64,000 bases of DNA from JBOGNO01 sp050747245 (GTDB taxonomy: Bacteria > Acidobacteriota > Terriglobia > Acidiferrales > UBA7541): contig JBOGNO010000008.1 of assembly GCA_050747245.1 (NCBI GenBank), forward strand, positions 62,001 to 126,000, given 5' to 3'. Under the pieces are notes generated by a model. The model saw nothing but the letters and a program-made list of their open reading frames with translations. It was not told where the DNA came from and searched no databases. The translations under genes were made by a program, and so were the position numbers. Below, piece after piece: positions 50,366 through 60,897 of this stretch (position 1 is the stretch's first letter; each line of letters begins with the position of its first letter).

Positions 50366-51475
50366 CTAATCCCTCTGGAGGATGGGGCGAAGAATGGCTA
50401 TGGCGAAGTGGGCCAAATGCTTGGCGTCGTCATCGAGCTGGATCCAGCGCACCACGCAATGGTCCTTCAAATATTGCGATGTTTTCGTTTCGTTGATTCC
50501 GAGGTGCTCGGCGAGGCGGGCCTTGAGACTTTCTTCGTCGCGCGAAGCGCCCCGGCCGCCGCGACCCGCGCGTCCGCCGCGCGCAAGGTTGCCTATCGCC
50601 ACGCGCAGCGTGTCGCAGGCTTCGACATAATATGTTTCTACTAAATCAGAATCGGAGAGCAACACGACGCCCGGGCCGGCCGGCGCATCGTCGGCTTCGT
50701 CGAATCTGTGCAGCGGCCCGGCAATCAGCCGGCGCAATCGCGATTCTAGTTGCGCCATCCTCGAAGCCAGCGCCGGCTCGCTCGCGCGGCCTCGTGCTTC
50801 GCGCTCCGAAGGCAGAACCGGCGCTTCGACGGGCCGCTCTGCCCGCACCGGCATTTGTATTTCGGCGCGCGCTGGCGGCGCAGGAGCTTTCACAACGGAA
50901 CTCGCGGAAGCCGCCGAAGCCGCAAACGCCTTTGCAGGCAACCCGGGTGCGGCTGTCGCGCCGCGATTCTTCTTGTGGCGTCGTCCTCCGCGCCGTCCGC
51001 GGCGTTTACGTCCGCGGTTTTCTCCCTGGGATTCACCCGGGGCCGGCGAGATTTCTCCAATCGTCGGCGTCAGCTGCGCTTCTTTCTCTGCGGGAGGTGC
51101 AACAGCTGCCACGCTCTCTATGGTCTGCTCTGCAAATTTTTCGGTGTGAAATTCTTTTTCAGGTATTTCTTCGGAATCCGTTGACGCCATCTCGCGAGGA
51201 ATTGTTTGCGAGGTGGAATCCGGAACAGGCGCGCCCATCCGCGTCAGCGCCTCGGCAGCTTTCTTTTTCCATTCCGCGCGGCGGAAACGTTCCGACGCCG
51301 TCGTGTACCATTGAACGGCCTCTTCGGCGTTTCCCGCTTTCTCCGCAACCGCTCCGAGCTCGAACGCCACCATCGCGTCGTGCGTCTTTGCAAAAAGTTC
51401 GGAGAGCTTCGCGCCGGGATCGGGGCTTGTCTTCGCCCTTCGGATGCGCGCCTGAATTTGACGCCAGTCAGCCAT
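50366..51475 (-). CDS. Conserved-looking protein of unknown function with a K/R-rich middle
   Basis: 369 residues from ATG 51475 (MADWRQIQARIRRAKTS). The N-terminal about 90 residues are helical and TPR-like (DAMVAFELGAVAEKAGNAEE, AVQWYTTASERFRRAEWKKK). A middle low-complexity region is very basic (RKRRGRRGGRRHKKNRG) with Pro/Ala-rich flanks. The C-terminal about 100 residues look ordered (LVETYYVEACDTLRVAIGNL, LAEHLGINETKTSQYLKDHC). The basic stretch suggests nucleic acid or ribosome binding. I do not recognise the family. It is divergent from queG, with the two starts 110 bases apart. Confidence 0.6.
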   Translation of the reverse strand: MADWRQIQARIRRAKTSPDPGAKLSELFAKTHDAMVAFELGAVAEKAGNAEEAVQWYTTASERFRRAEWKKKAAEALTRMGAPVPDSTSQTIPREMASTDSEEIPEKEFHTEKFAEQTIESVAAVAPPAEKEAQLTPTIGEISPAPGESQGENRGRKRRGRRGGRRHKKNRGATAAPGLPAKAFAASAASASSVVKAPAPPARAEIQMPVRAERPVEAPVLPSEREARGRASEPALASRMAQLESRLRRLIAGPLHRFDEADDAPAGPGVVLLSDSDLVETYYVEACDTLRVAIGNLARGGRAGRGGRGASRDEESLKARLAEHLGINETKTSQYLKDHCVVRWIQLDDDAKHLAHFAIAILRPILQRD

Positions 51476-51584
51476 GCGCGAGCATTCTAGCAGCACCGGA
51501 GCTTGGCTGTCAGTCAATCCCTGCGCGCATCGGGATTTCGTCGCTGCTCTCCCGCTCATGTCTGTCTTGGGGCATGATGTGACC

Positions 51585-52739
51585 ATGCAGCCGCACGAGC
51601 GAGCGCGATGGGTCATCGAAGAAGCGAGGAAAGTTGGATTTGACCTTTGCGGAATCACGCGAGTGGATTCATTTGCAGAGCTCGCGAGTCTTCCCGAATG
51701 GCTCGCGCGCGGCTACGCGGGAGAAATGAAATATCTCGAGGACCCGCGACGTCTTGATCCGCAACTCGTGCTCGACGGCGTGCAGAGCATCATCGTCTGC
51801 GCCGTCAATTACAATTCATCTGCGCCTTATTCCATCGTCGCAGCGGCAGAACCATCGGACGATTCCGGGCCCCGCGGATGGATTTCGCGCTACGCATGGG
51901 GAAACGACTATCACGATTGGATCCGCCAGCGACTCGAAACCCTCGCGGCCGCGATGCGCGCGAAATTTGAAGATCGTTTCACTGCGCGCGCGTACGTGGA
52001 TACGGGACCCGTCGTTGAGCGCGTGGCCGCACAGCACGCCGGCCTGGGGTGGCTGGCGAAAAATACTTGCCTGATTAACGAGGAGCTCGGTTCGTGGCTT
52101 TTCTTGGGCGTTATCCTCACCGATCTGGAACTTCTACCCGCGCAAGCGCCGCACGAAACTCCTCCGGCGGATCTTTGCGGAAATTGCACGCTGTGCCTCG
52201 ATGCCTGTCCCACGGGCGCGCTCGTAGAGCCGTACGTTCTCGATGCTCGCCGCTGTATTTCTTATCTCACCATCGAATTGCGCGGCCAGATTCCCGCAGA
52301 GTTTCGCGGTGCAGTGGGCCAGATGGTTTTCGGTTGCGACATTTGCCAGGACGTCTGCCCTTGGAACCGCAAAGCGCCGCCGACCGCTGAGACGGAATTT
52401 CTTCCCAGAAAAATCAGAGCTACGGAAGCTTACGAAGCGAGTATGTCTGACGGAACCGGTGACGAGTCAGAATCTCTCTTTGCTCCGCCACTCGAATGGA
52501 TTGCATCACTCAGTGAAACGGAATTCCAGGAAATGTTTCGAGGGAGCGCCGTGAAGCGAACCAAGTGGCGCGGACTCATTCGCAATGCTTGCGTGGCACT
52601 TGGCAATTCAAAACTTTCTTCGGATTCCGAAGCTTCTCCCCGTGTCGTTCGTCAATTGGAGAGACTCGCGAATTCCGAGGACGAAATCATCTCGGAGCAC
52701 GCGCGCTGGGCGATCGAACGCCTCCGCTCCGCTCGTTGA
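51585..52739 (+). CDS. queG: Epoxyqueuosine reductase
   Basis: Last enzyme of queuosine synthesis, reducing epoxyqueuosine in tRNA with cobalamin and two [4Fe-4S] clusters. CGNCTLCLDACPTGALVEPY and CDICQDVCPWNRKAP are the two cluster motifs; RAYVDTGPVVERVAAQHAGL and GWLAKNTCLI are family hallmarks. ATG 51585 (MQPHERARWVIEEARKVGFD) gives 384 residues, slightly longer than E. coli QueG because of a HEAT-like C-terminal extension (about residue 310 on). In-frame starts further upstream lack homology. Confidence 0.92.
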   Translation: MQPHERARWVIEEARKVGFDLCGITRVDSFAELASLPEWLARGYAGEMKYLEDPRRLDPQLVLDGVQSIIVCAVNYNSSAPYSIVAAAEPSDDSGPRGWISRYAWGNDYHDWIRQRLETLAAAMRAKFEDRFTARAYVDTGPVVERVAAQHAGLGWLAKNTCLINEELGSWLFLGVILTDLELLPAQAPHETPPADLCGNCTLCLDACPTGALVEPYVLDARRCISYLTIELRGQIPAEFRGAVGQMVFGCDICQDVCPWNRKAPPTAETEFLPRKIRATEAYEASMSDGTGDESESLFAPPLEWIASLSETEFQEMFRGSAVKRTKWRGLIRNACVALGNSKLSSDSEASPRVVRQLERLANSEDEIISEHARWAIERLRSAR

Positions 52740-52789
52740 CACGTGCGGGGCGATTTTCGTAGCGTATGGTTCGCGCACAAGGAGTGAAT

Positions 52790-53575
52790 ATGCTTTTTCC
52801 AGCATCAGCGAGCGGCATCCTGATTCACTTGCAGCCTCACTTCAGTTTTCCCTCGGGCGCCGTCGCCAGCGAGCAGATTGTTCTCCGGTGGATGCATTTT
52901 ATCTTTGGAATCATCTGGATTGGCTTGCTCTATTTTTTTGTTCTTATCGGCAATCCGACGATGAAGCAACTGGAACCACAGACTCGCGTGAAGATTTATC
53001 CGCGGCTGATGGAGCGGGCGATGGGCTGGTTTCGCTGGTCCGCGCTTGTCACCGTGGTTGTTGGTCTGCGTTACTACATCCTCCTCTTGACAGCCGATGC
53101 GCAGAATCTCGGACAATCCTCGCTCGCCTGGCGCTGGCTCTGGGAGTGGCTTGTAGTCTGGATGATCGCTTACGCTTTGATTTATGCGCTGCAATTACCG
53201 ACAAGGGGAGTTCTCAGCAATCCGTGGCTGCGCACCATCCTGATCGGCGCCGTGGTGATTGCGGGTTCGTATCTCGTCTTGGATCTCAACTCCAGTCCGA
53301 AATCATCGAACGGTCATCTTTCCATCAGCGTTGGCGGCGGACTTGGTTTGATCATGCTGCTGAACACCTGGGGAGTTGTCTGGCGCGTGCAGAAGAAAAT
53401 GATCGCATGGACGCGTGCGGCCGCGGAGAATGGCGCGCCTCTGCCCCCTGAATCCGAGCGCCTGATGCGCTGGGCACAAACCGCATCGCGCGTGGGTTTC
53501 TGGCTGTCGTTTCCGATGCTGTTCTTCATGGCAGCGGCGGAACACTATCCGTTCTTGACCAGCCTCACCGGCTAA
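52790..53575 (+). CDS. PuuD-like integral membrane protein (urate oxidase N-terminal family)
   Basis: 261-residue polytopic protein with about six helices. RWMHFIFGIIWIGLLYFFVL near the N-terminus is the signature of the PuuD/urate-hydroxylase membrane domain; NPTMKQLEPQTRVKIYPRLM follows, then GWFRWSALVTVVVGL. Family members with this membrane domain can carry a cytochrome c domain, which is absent here, so urate oxidation is doubtful and a haem or electron-transfer role is possible. AAGGAG lies about 6 bases before ATG 52790. Its 3' end overlaps the convergent glycosyltransferase gene by 11 bases. Confidence 0.7.
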   Translation: MLFPASASGILIHLQPHFSFPSGAVASEQIVLRWMHFIFGIIWIGLLYFFVLIGNPTMKQLEPQTRVKIYPRLMERAMGWFRWSALVTVVVGLRYYILLLTADAQNLGQSSLAWRWLWEWLVVWMIAYALIYALQLPTRGVLSNPWLRTILIGAVVIAGSYLVLDLNSSPKSSNGHLSISVGGGLGLIMLLNTWGVVWRVQKKMIAWTRAAAENGAPLPPESERLMRWAQTASRVGFWLSFPMLFFMAAAEHYPFLTSLTG

Positions 53576-54758
53576 GGACGCGCGTCTCGTTGGCGGAAAT
53601 GAGCCGGTAGCGGACTCCACGCCATCGGATTTCGCGGCGCACTGAAGCGGCCAATGTATTCCACGCATAAAGGAACGGCACGAGAGGCGCGAGCGCCGTC
53701 CACGCCCAGCTCCACTTCGCAATTTGTGTTCGCCATTCCGGCAAGATCTCGCCCACGGCGGCCATCCGCAACGTGCCTTTCATTGCTGCGAGCAACGGGA
53801 CGAGCAGCCAGAGAATCGCGAGCCCCAGCCATGCTTCTCCCGCGAGAATTTCCGCGAGCACGACCCACACGCCAAACAATAGGGTGGCGGCGTAACTCAC
53901 GTGAGAAATGAGGCCTGCGGCCCAATGCCGCGGCGAATAGACTCGCGTGATGATTATTTGCCTGTCTGTAAAAGCAAGGAGCTCACGAAATGAGGCGTCG
54001 AAAGCGGTGGACGCGAGGCACTCGGGAACGAAGTGAATGGCGAGATTCGCGGCGTGCAACGCCCGGGTTAGAGCGAAATCGTCGCTCACAGCACCCTGCC
54101 AAGAATCGAGCGCATGAATTTCCTCAAACACTTTTCTTCGAATCGCCGTTCCGCCTCCCCAGCAGAAATTCCGGGAATGGTCTCCCAGCAGAGTCACAAT
54201 CGCGGCGTTCCACGCCGAAGCGAGTGCACTCGCGAAGCCGCCTTTTGCCGGAAACAGCCAGCGAAAGGTCGTGGTGGCGCCGATACGAGTCTCGGCGAGT
54301 GGGGCCACCAGATGGGCCAGCCAGCTCCGTCCCGGGCGCACGTCAGAATCGGTAAAAACAATGACCTCAACCTGATCGCCAAGCGTATCGATCGCTTTGC
54401 GGAGATTGATTACTTTTTCTCCGCAATCCTTGGGCGGTTCCGCGATCACCAGCCGCGCGGAGCGCTGGTTTGCAGCCATCACGCGCTCGATCACCTGCCT
54501 TGCGGGATCGAGGGCGCTGGCAAGAATGAAAACGACTTCGTAGTCGGCGTAATCAAAGCGCAGGAGGGAACTGAGGTTTTCCTCCAGGCCCGATTCCAAG
54601 CCCTTGCACGGGCAGAGCAGTGCCACACGGGGCGCGTAAAATCCCGCGTGCGTTCGCAGCCGCTTGCGAATCATCCGCAGCCACAGGACTCCATCGAGCA
54701 GAGAAATCACACCCAGACAAATTTGGGCGAGGATCAAGATATAAAAGGTTGTCAGCAT
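53565..54758 (-). CDS. Ceramide glucosyltransferase/HpnI-like glycosyltransferase (GT21 type)
   Basis: 397-residue membrane-bound GT-A enzyme. One N-terminal helix (LILAQICLGVISLLDGVLWL) is followed by VALLCPCKGLESGLEENLSS, IVFTDSDVRPGRSWLAHLVA (DxD), AVSDDFALTRAL (catalytic Asp) and the RVYSPRHWAAGLISH region matching the (Q/R)xxRW motif, then two or three C-terminal helices. This arrangement is shared by ceramide glucosyltransferase and the hopanoid enzyme HpnI. Which lipid it glycosylates is not clear; no other hopanoid or sphingolipid gene is in the window. Confidence 0.75.
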   Translation of the reverse strand: MLTTFYILILAQICLGVISLLDGVLWLRMIRKRLRTHAGFYAPRVALLCPCKGLESGLEENLSSLLRFDYADYEVVFILASALDPARQVIERVMAANQRSARLVIAEPPKDCGEKVINLRKAIDTLGDQVEVIVFTDSDVRPGRSWLAHLVAPLAETRIGATTTFRWLFPAKGGFASALASAWNAAIVTLLGDHSRNFCWGGGTAIRRKVFEEIHALDSWQGAVSDDFALTRALHAANLAIHFVPECLASTAFDASFRELLAFTDRQIIITRVYSPRHWAAGLISHVSYAATLLFGVWVVLAEILAGEAWLGLAILWLLVPLLAAMKGTLRMAAVGEILPEWRTQIAKWSWAWTALAPLVPFLYAWNTLAASVRREIRWRGVRYRLISANETRVLSR

Positions 54759-54950
54759 TTCGCCGCGAGCATAGCAGAACTATCCGCGCTGGGCATGACG
54801 CCTTGCCGCGCACGATTCGAAAGAGTTGCGCCGGGCAGAGGATTTCCCTGTCGTCCGCGTTTTGACTTCAGCGGCCCTTGACCCCGCCTGAGACAGCCGT
54901 TAAACTCGACGTAATTTTGGTTCGCTGCATTCCAGACCCAGGAGGTGAAA

Positions 54951-56021
54951 ATGTCCGCGACTGCTCCCCTAAATGAATCCAGGCTCCATACGTTCATGAA
55001 TCAGGCAATCGGTGAGATGGGAGCCGCGATCAATGCTGCGCTGCTCGTCATCGGCGACAGACTCGGCCTATACAAAGCCATGGCCGGAGCAGGCCCCCTA
55101 ACACCCGCGGAAGTTGCCCGCAAGACGGGCACGGATGAACGCTACGTGCGCGAGTGGCTCGCGGCGCAGGCTGCGGGAGGGTTCGTAAACTACGATGCAG
55201 CGACGGAGCGGTTCACTTTGCCACCAGAACAGGCATTTGCGCTGGCGGATGAATCCAGCCCCATGTTTCTCCCCGGCTTTTTTCAAATCGTCGCTTCGGT
55301 AATGAAAGACGAAGAGAAACTCACGGAAGCTTTTCGCACCGGCCGTGGATTTGGCTGGCACGAGCACGATTGCGGTCTTTTTTCCGGCACGGAGCGATTC
55401 TTCCGGCCGAATTACCGCGCCAATCTCATCGAGAGCTGGATTCCGGCGCTCGAGAGCGTGAAGGCGAAGCTCGAGAGCGGCGCGCGTGTTGCGGATGTCG
55501 GCTGCGGCCTGGGAACCTCGACGGTGTTGATGGCTCAGGCCTTTCCGAAATCAGCCTTCACCGGATTTGATTATCACGCCGCCTCGATCGCACTGGCGAA
55601 GGAGGCCGCGGAGCGGGCAGGCGTGACCGACCGAGTGAAGTTTGTGGTTGCTCCGGCGAAGAGCTATCCAGGAAAGGATTATGACTTCGTGGCTTTCTTC
55701 GACTGCCTGCACGACATGGGCGATCCGGAGGGGGCCGCGCGGCACGTGCTCCAATCGCTCCACCGCGAAGGCACCTGGATGATCGTGGAACCGTTCGCTC
55801 ATGACCGGCTGGAAGAGAACCTCAATCCCATCGGCAGGCTATTCTATTCTGCGTCCACTTTACTATGCACGCCGGCATCGCGTTCGCAGGAGGTGGGCCT
55901 GGCTCTCGGCGCTCAGGCGGGAGAGAAGCGCTTGCGCGAGATCATCACGGCTGCCGGATTCACTCGGTTTCGGCGCGCCACGGAAACACCTTTCAATATT
56001 GTTCTGGAAGCTCGGCCATAG
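54951..56021 (+). CDS. SAM-dependent methyltransferase with N-terminal winged helix
   Basis: 356 residues from ATG 54951, with GGAGGT at 54941-54946 as a strong ribosome site that rules out the GTG at 54945. A winged-helix dimerisation domain (LGLYKAMAGAGPLTPAEVAR, TGTDERYVREWLAAQAAGGF) precedes a class I methyltransferase (VADVGCGLGTSTVLMAQAFP, FTGFDYHAASIALAKEAAER, FVAFFDCLHDMGDPEGAARH). This layout is that of the Rv2258c-like and O-methyltransferase-like group. Substrate unknown. The MT domain is well conserved, so it is probably active. Confidence 0.82.
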   Translation: MSATAPLNESRLHTFMNQAIGEMGAAINAALLVIGDRLGLYKAMAGAGPLTPAEVARKTGTDERYVREWLAAQAAGGFVNYDAATERFTLPPEQAFALADESSPMFLPGFFQIVASVMKDEEKLTEAFRTGRGFGWHEHDCGLFSGTERFFRPNYRANLIESWIPALESVKAKLESGARVADVGCGLGTSTVLMAQAFPKSAFTGFDYHAASIALAKEAAERAGVTDRVKFVVAPAKSYPGKDYDFVAFFDCLHDMGDPEGAARHVLQSLHREGTWMIVEPFAHDRLEENLNPIGRLFYSASTLLCTPASRSQEVGLALGAQAGEKRLREIITAAGFTRFRRATETPFNIVLEARP

Positions 56022-56032
56022 AACACGTCGGG

Positions 56033-56638
56033 TCACCGCTCGCGGCGGGACAAGAATTTTCGAAAGAACGCGCGTGCGGTGCTGCGCAAATCGGATTCAA
56101 ACATTGCAGCCGCGCGGCGCGCCTTTTCGAGCATTGCGGGATCGAGGATCAACCCCACACGGTCTGCAAAAGGCCCCGCGACGCGTGCGACGATTTTGCG
56201 GGGATGCCCTTTGCGCGCAGGTGGGGCGGCATCTCCCAGTCGTTCGAAGAGTGCGAGATCGTGCAAGAAGGCTTCGAATTCCTCCTGATTCCATCGGTGC
56301 CAGCCGGCGAGCGCCTCGAAAAACTGTTGGCGAAAAAGCTCCCGGTTATTCACGTCCTCGTGACTGGTCGTTTTCCGTTTCTGGCTACCCTTCTGCGAAC
56401 CAAAGCGAAGAGGAATTTCGCTTTCGACCTCCGCAACCATAGCGAGTAGGGCTTCGCGGCGGATCAATTCGAGCAATTCGCGACGCCGATCCATCCCCGT
56501 CGCGCGGCCGGGACGATTGTGATCCTTGACATAGCTATCAATGAAATTTTCCACCAGCCGCTCGCGCTCCACTGCCCGCAGGATGGCCGTCGCGATTTCG
56601 CGAGCGCGGATGACGATTTGACGAGGACGCAGTTGCAT
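56033..56638 (-). CDS. Hypothetical protein
   Basis: 201-residue protein from ATG 56638 (MQLRPRQIVIRAREIATAIL), with GAGGCG upstream. Charged and largely helical: ERERLVENFIDSYVKDHNRP, ELIRREALLAMVAEVESEIP, RQQFFEALAGWHRWNQEEFE. No signal peptide or membrane segment. I do not recognise the family. It is convergent with the methyltransferase gene, 11 bases apart. Confidence 0.55.
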   Translation of the reverse strand: MQLRPRQIVIRAREIATAILRAVERERLVENFIDSYVKDHNRPGRATGMDRRRELLELIRREALLAMVAEVESEIPLRFGSQKGSQKRKTTSHEDVNNRELFRQQFFEALAGWHRWNQEEFEAFLHDLALFERLGDAAPPARKGHPRKIVARVAGPFADRVGLILDPAMLEKARRAAAMFESDLRSTARAFFRKFLSRRER

Positions 56639-56814
56639 GGCAGCGCCTCTACCTGTACGCAATTCTTCCGCGCAGCGCAACGGGAAACTTGATTCGAGTT
56701 CCGAGAGGTTTCTTTGTTTCTTACGACTGAGAGGCGCATCTTGAAATTCAGGACGTCCGGAGGAGCTGCGCTCACAGGGAAAGGACTGTGGAGAAGTCAT
56801 TGCGGGAAACAAGA

Positions 56815-56842
56815 AGGGGACAGGTTCCTGCGCCCGTCCCCT
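56815..56842. repeat. Imperfect palindrome between the hypothetical gene and lon
   Basis: AGGGGACAGG (56815-56824) and CCCGTCCCCT (56833-56842) pair at 9 of 10 positions around an 8-base loop, followed on the plus strand by GTTTTG. The GGGGACAGG...GTCCCC form resembles a repeat common in several phyla. It lies about 50 bases past the lon stop codon, so it could also help end that transcript, though no strong T-run follows on the minus strand. Confidence 0.45.
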
Positions 56843-56893
56843 GTTTTGCTTTCATTCTCGCGCGAACCCTCAAAGGCTCGCGATCCGCAGTCT

Positions 56894-59311
<2,418 letters not shown>

Positions 59312-59394
59312 CTGGCCCCCCTTGGTGAATTATGACGTCGCTCGAAGAGTTAGATGCAGCAGCATGGGAAAGTGTTTCAAGCGACTTCGCGGAC

Positions 59395-59425
59395 AGTATA
59401 ACATATCTTTAGCGCATCGCGCTAA
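59395..59425 (-). promoter_or_regulatory. lon promoter with an embedded palindrome
   Basis: On the minus strand TATACT (plus 59395-59400) preceded by TGT forms an extended -10 (TGnTATACT), about 85 bases before the lon start. Just upstream, between the -10 and -35 positions, lies the perfect palindrome TTAGCGC-ATC-GCGCTAA (plus 59409-59425). No good -35 box is seen, in keeping with an extended -10 promoter or a regulator-dependent one. The palindrome is a candidate operator. Confidence 0.5.
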
Positions 59426-59494
59426 GATTTATAGTAAATCTAACGATATGAAAATACAATACTTATATGTACTACTAGATGTTTCTGGCTACAG

Positions 59495-60823
59495 TTAGGG
59501 GACGTGGATGAATGTTTGGCGCACAAATTCTAAGGCAGTGGCTCGATCTTTCAAGCTGCCTTCGAGTTGGGCTTCCTCGACGGCCAGCAGGATTTCGCGG
59601 AATTTCGGCCCTGGCACCAAGCCCATTTCCTTCAAGTCCTCCCCGGTGATGAGTCGCGCCGGTCGAACGTCCTCTGGCGGAGTCTCCGCTAGAAAGCGTT
59701 GCACGAACCCATAGCTGTCCAGCATGCGGTGACTCGAGAGGCAGTCGAGCCGATGCAATTCCAGGTGCTCCTCAAATCGCTCCAGCCGCACAAAGCGCTT
59801 CAGAGTAGCCTGCCGCATGGCAGCCACATCTTTGAACCGGAGGTGGTTAGCCACAAGAGCCATGACTTGCGCCGTTTCATCATTCGAAAACCGTAGGCGC
59901 TGGCAGATTCCCTCCGCCATGCGCGTGCCAACCTCCACGTGATGGTCGAAACGGATGCGGTCGCCAGTTTCTGCAGCGGACCGAAACGTCGGCGGCTTGC
60001 CAACATCGTGCAGGAGCACTCCCCACGCCAGCGTTGGCGACGCGCCCGCCGCCAGACCTTCCAACATCATGAGCGTGTGCGTCCATACGTCGCCCTCGGG
60101 ATGAAACTGCGGCGGCTGCTCGACTCCCTTCATGCGCTCAACTTCCGGTAGAAGCTCCCCGAGCAGGCCGGATTCGTCGAGCAGCTCGAAAGCCTTTGGC
60201 GCTTTTCCCTCGGTCAGGAGTTTCGAGAGTTCATCGCGCAGCCGCTCGGGTGATACCTGATGAATTTGCGGCGCAAGTTTCGCGATTGCCGCGAAAGTGG
60301 CCGGCTCGATCTTGTATCCGAAGCGCGCGGCAAACCGCACAGCGCGCACCATGCGTAGCTTGTCTTCGGTGAACCGGTCTTCCGGCTGGCCGATGGCCCG
60401 CACGATCCCGGCTTGCAAATCGGCGCGGCCCCCAACGAAATCCAGAACCTCTTTGCTCGCAGGATTCATCAATAGCGCGTTGATCGTGAAATCGCGTCGC
60501 ATCACATCTTCTTTTGCTGAACGGGAATACACGACGCGGTCTGGGTGACGCCCGTCGGAGTAGCCGACGTCGGAACGGTACGTCGTCACTTCAACTTCTG
60601 CTCCATCTTCCGTCACAACGATGACGCCGAACTGCGCTCCCACGGTCAAGCTTCCGGGAAAGCGCTTCTGCACTTCGTCAGGCGTGGCGTTCGTTGCGAT
60701 GTCGTAATCCGCAGGCTCCCGTCCAAGGAGCATGTCGCGAACGCAGCCGCCCACGAGGAAAGCGTCGTAGCCCTCCTCGCCGAGCTTCCGGCAGATGCGC
60801 TCCGATAATTCACGGGCGTTCAT
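59495..60823 (-). CDS. CCA-adding enzyme / poly(A) polymerase family protein with HD domain
   Basis: 442-residue class II tRNA nucleotidyltransferase family member. The nucleotidyltransferase signature is AFLVGGCVRDMLLGREPADY with DIAT supplying the DxD-type metal ligands; RRDFTINALLMNP, RFTEDKLRMVRAVRFAARFG and the RNA-binding middle follow. An HD domain (GVLLHDVGKPPTF, FDHHVEVGTRMAEGICQRL) is appended. ATG 60823 (MNARELSERICRKLG) is chosen. CCA addition, A-addition or poly(A) activity cannot be told apart here. It follows the phosphatase gene at 74 bases, same strand. Confidence 0.88.
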   Translation of the reverse strand: MNARELSERICRKLGEEGYDAFLVGGCVRDMLLGREPADYDIATNATPDEVQKRFPGSLTVGAQFGVIVVTEDGAEVEVTTYRSDVGYSDGRHPDRVVYSRSAKEDVMRRDFTINALLMNPASKEVLDFVGGRADLQAGIVRAIGQPEDRFTEDKLRMVRAVRFAARFGYKIEPATFAAIAKLAPQIHQVSPERLRDELSKLLTEGKAPKAFELLDESGLLGELLPEVERMKGVEQPPQFHPEGDVWTHTLMMLEGLAAGASPTLAWGVLLHDVGKPPTFRSAAETGDRIRFDHHVEVGTRMAEGICQRLRFSNDETAQVMALVANHLRFKDVAAMRQATLKRFVRLERFEEHLELHRLDCLSSHRMLDSYGFVQRFLAETPPEDVRPARLITGEDLKEMGLVPGPKFREILLAVEEAQLEGSLKDRATALEFVRQTFIHVP

Positions 60824-60897
60824 GCCACAATTATGGGCCTTGTGTGCGAGAGAGGGAATAGGCGGCCTTCCGCAATTCGGGACGAGCTGCGCGCGGG

